Assembly: GCA_002294665.1 (NCBI GenBank)
Contig: DBFQ01000094.1
Location: forward strand, 1-6,359
Source: Candidatus Aminicenantes bacterium UBA876
GTDB taxonomy: Bacteria; Acidobacteriota; Aminicenantia; UBA2199
DNA: 6,359 bases
Direction of reading: 5' to 3'
The notes under the pieces are model-generated. The model was not told the DNA's origin. It made no database searches and saw nothing but the letters and a program-made list of their open reading frames with translations. Below, piece by piece: positions 6,077 through 6,359 of this stretch. The first letter of the stretch is position 1, and each line of letters starts with the position of its first letter. A program made the position numbers and the translations under genes.

Positions 6077-6134
6077 GTTGGAGAGAAGGTGACAGGAGGC
6101 AGGACAGCAGGGGCAACCCCCCGTGGCCGCCCTG
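6077..6134 (+). repeat. Composite repeat, copy B
   Basis: The 20-base block at 6077-6096 and the 18-base block at 6117-6134 are identical to those of copy A, in the same order and orientation. The spacer is 20 bases instead of 11. CAGGG (6108-6112) can pair with CCCTG (6130-6134). Only a short GAGA run, not a tandem array, precedes this copy. Confidence 0.9.
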
Positions 6135-6359
6135 GGCGATGGGCAAGTGGCAAGGGCTCTTAGTCTAAAGTTGAAAGTAAAAAGAACCCTGTAAAAACTT
6201 TTGCCTTTCTTACGAATACTCCCGAGCCTCCCTACCTTCCACAAGTACCGAAACGAACAAGGGAACAGTGGCAAGAGGGCGGGATTTCCTGCCTTCCTGT
6301 GTCACCTGATACCTGCCACCTTCTTTTTCTACTTCTTCCCTCTTGTGCCCGAAAGGGTA

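Larger units (their letters stand above)
5541..6359. other. Gene-free repeat island
   Basis: I find no credible protein or RNA gene in these 819 bases. The open frames present are translations of the repeats and lack ribosome sites or family motifs. Contents in order: promoter (5571-5599), 8-base tandem units (5613-5660), composite repeat copy A (5653-5701), CCAAAT-type sequence (5731-5790), GTCATT series (5805-5886), AT-rich inverted repeat (5936-6001), composite repeat copy B (6077-6134), and a tail of mixed sequence. The tail includes two AGTGGCAAG 9-mers (6146-6154, 6267-6275) and a degenerate inverted piece of the composite repeat (6288-6306). CCGGAC (6029-6034) and GTCCGG (6054-6059) form a further small dyad. 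Confidence 0.75.

Noticed and set aside
5574..6274. Open frames inside the repeat island (minus 5574-5834, plus 5963-6163, minus 6026-6274)
   Set aside because: They are translations of the tandem, CCAAAT and composite repeats, without ribosome sites or family motifs.

Overview
The window carries six protein genes of ordinary bacterial type and one repeat-filled, gene-free end. GC content is moderate to high in the genes and low in the flanks. Ribosome binding sites are Shine-Dalgarno type and sigma-70-like promoters can be read. A lipoprotein signal and a probable outer-membrane barrel point to a diderm (Gram-negative-type) bacterium. The gene types (secreted C69 dipeptidase, PPSR regulatory protein, Bacteroidota-like thioredoxin, LEA14-like lipoprotein) and the CCAAAT/GTTGGAGA intergenic repeats suggest an uncultured anaerobe of an Acidobacteriota/Aminicenantes-like or Bacteroidota-related lineage. 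That placement is a low-confidence inference.

Layout. Positions 1-124 are a low-complexity flank. A secreted C69-family dipeptidase follows on the minus strand (1726 to 125). A 247-base divergent region separates it from a plus-strand gene (1974-2852) for an exported Tyr/Arg- then Arg/Ser/Thr-rich protein of unknown function, which ends in a strong intrinsic terminator. A thioredoxin gene (2980-3336) comes next, with its own near-consensus promoter between that terminator and its start. Converging on it is a minus-strand series of three genes: an LEA14-like lipoprotein (5525 to 4902), a small exported probable beta-barrel protein (4858 to 4337) and a PPSR-type bifunctional kinase/phosphorylase (4250 to 3405). 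The gaps are 43 and 86 bases, and a plausible promoter lies at 5571-5599, so these may form one operon.

Positions 5541-6359 hold no credible gene beyond that promoter. They contain stacked repeats: six 8-base tandem units, a two-copy composite element with a hairpin-forming GC-rich core, CCAAAT-type low-complexity sequence, a regularly spaced GTCATT series and an AT-rich inverted repeat. The left edge carries the same two low-complexity classes, so the gene block sits between related repeat islands.

Functionally, the genes cover peptide degradation outside the cytoplasm, thiol redox chemistry, control of pyruvate/PEP interconversion and envelope structure. I see no CRISPR array, transposase, toxin-antitoxin pair, RNA gene or defence system. 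The repeat island and the basic low-complexity exported protein are the least explained parts.
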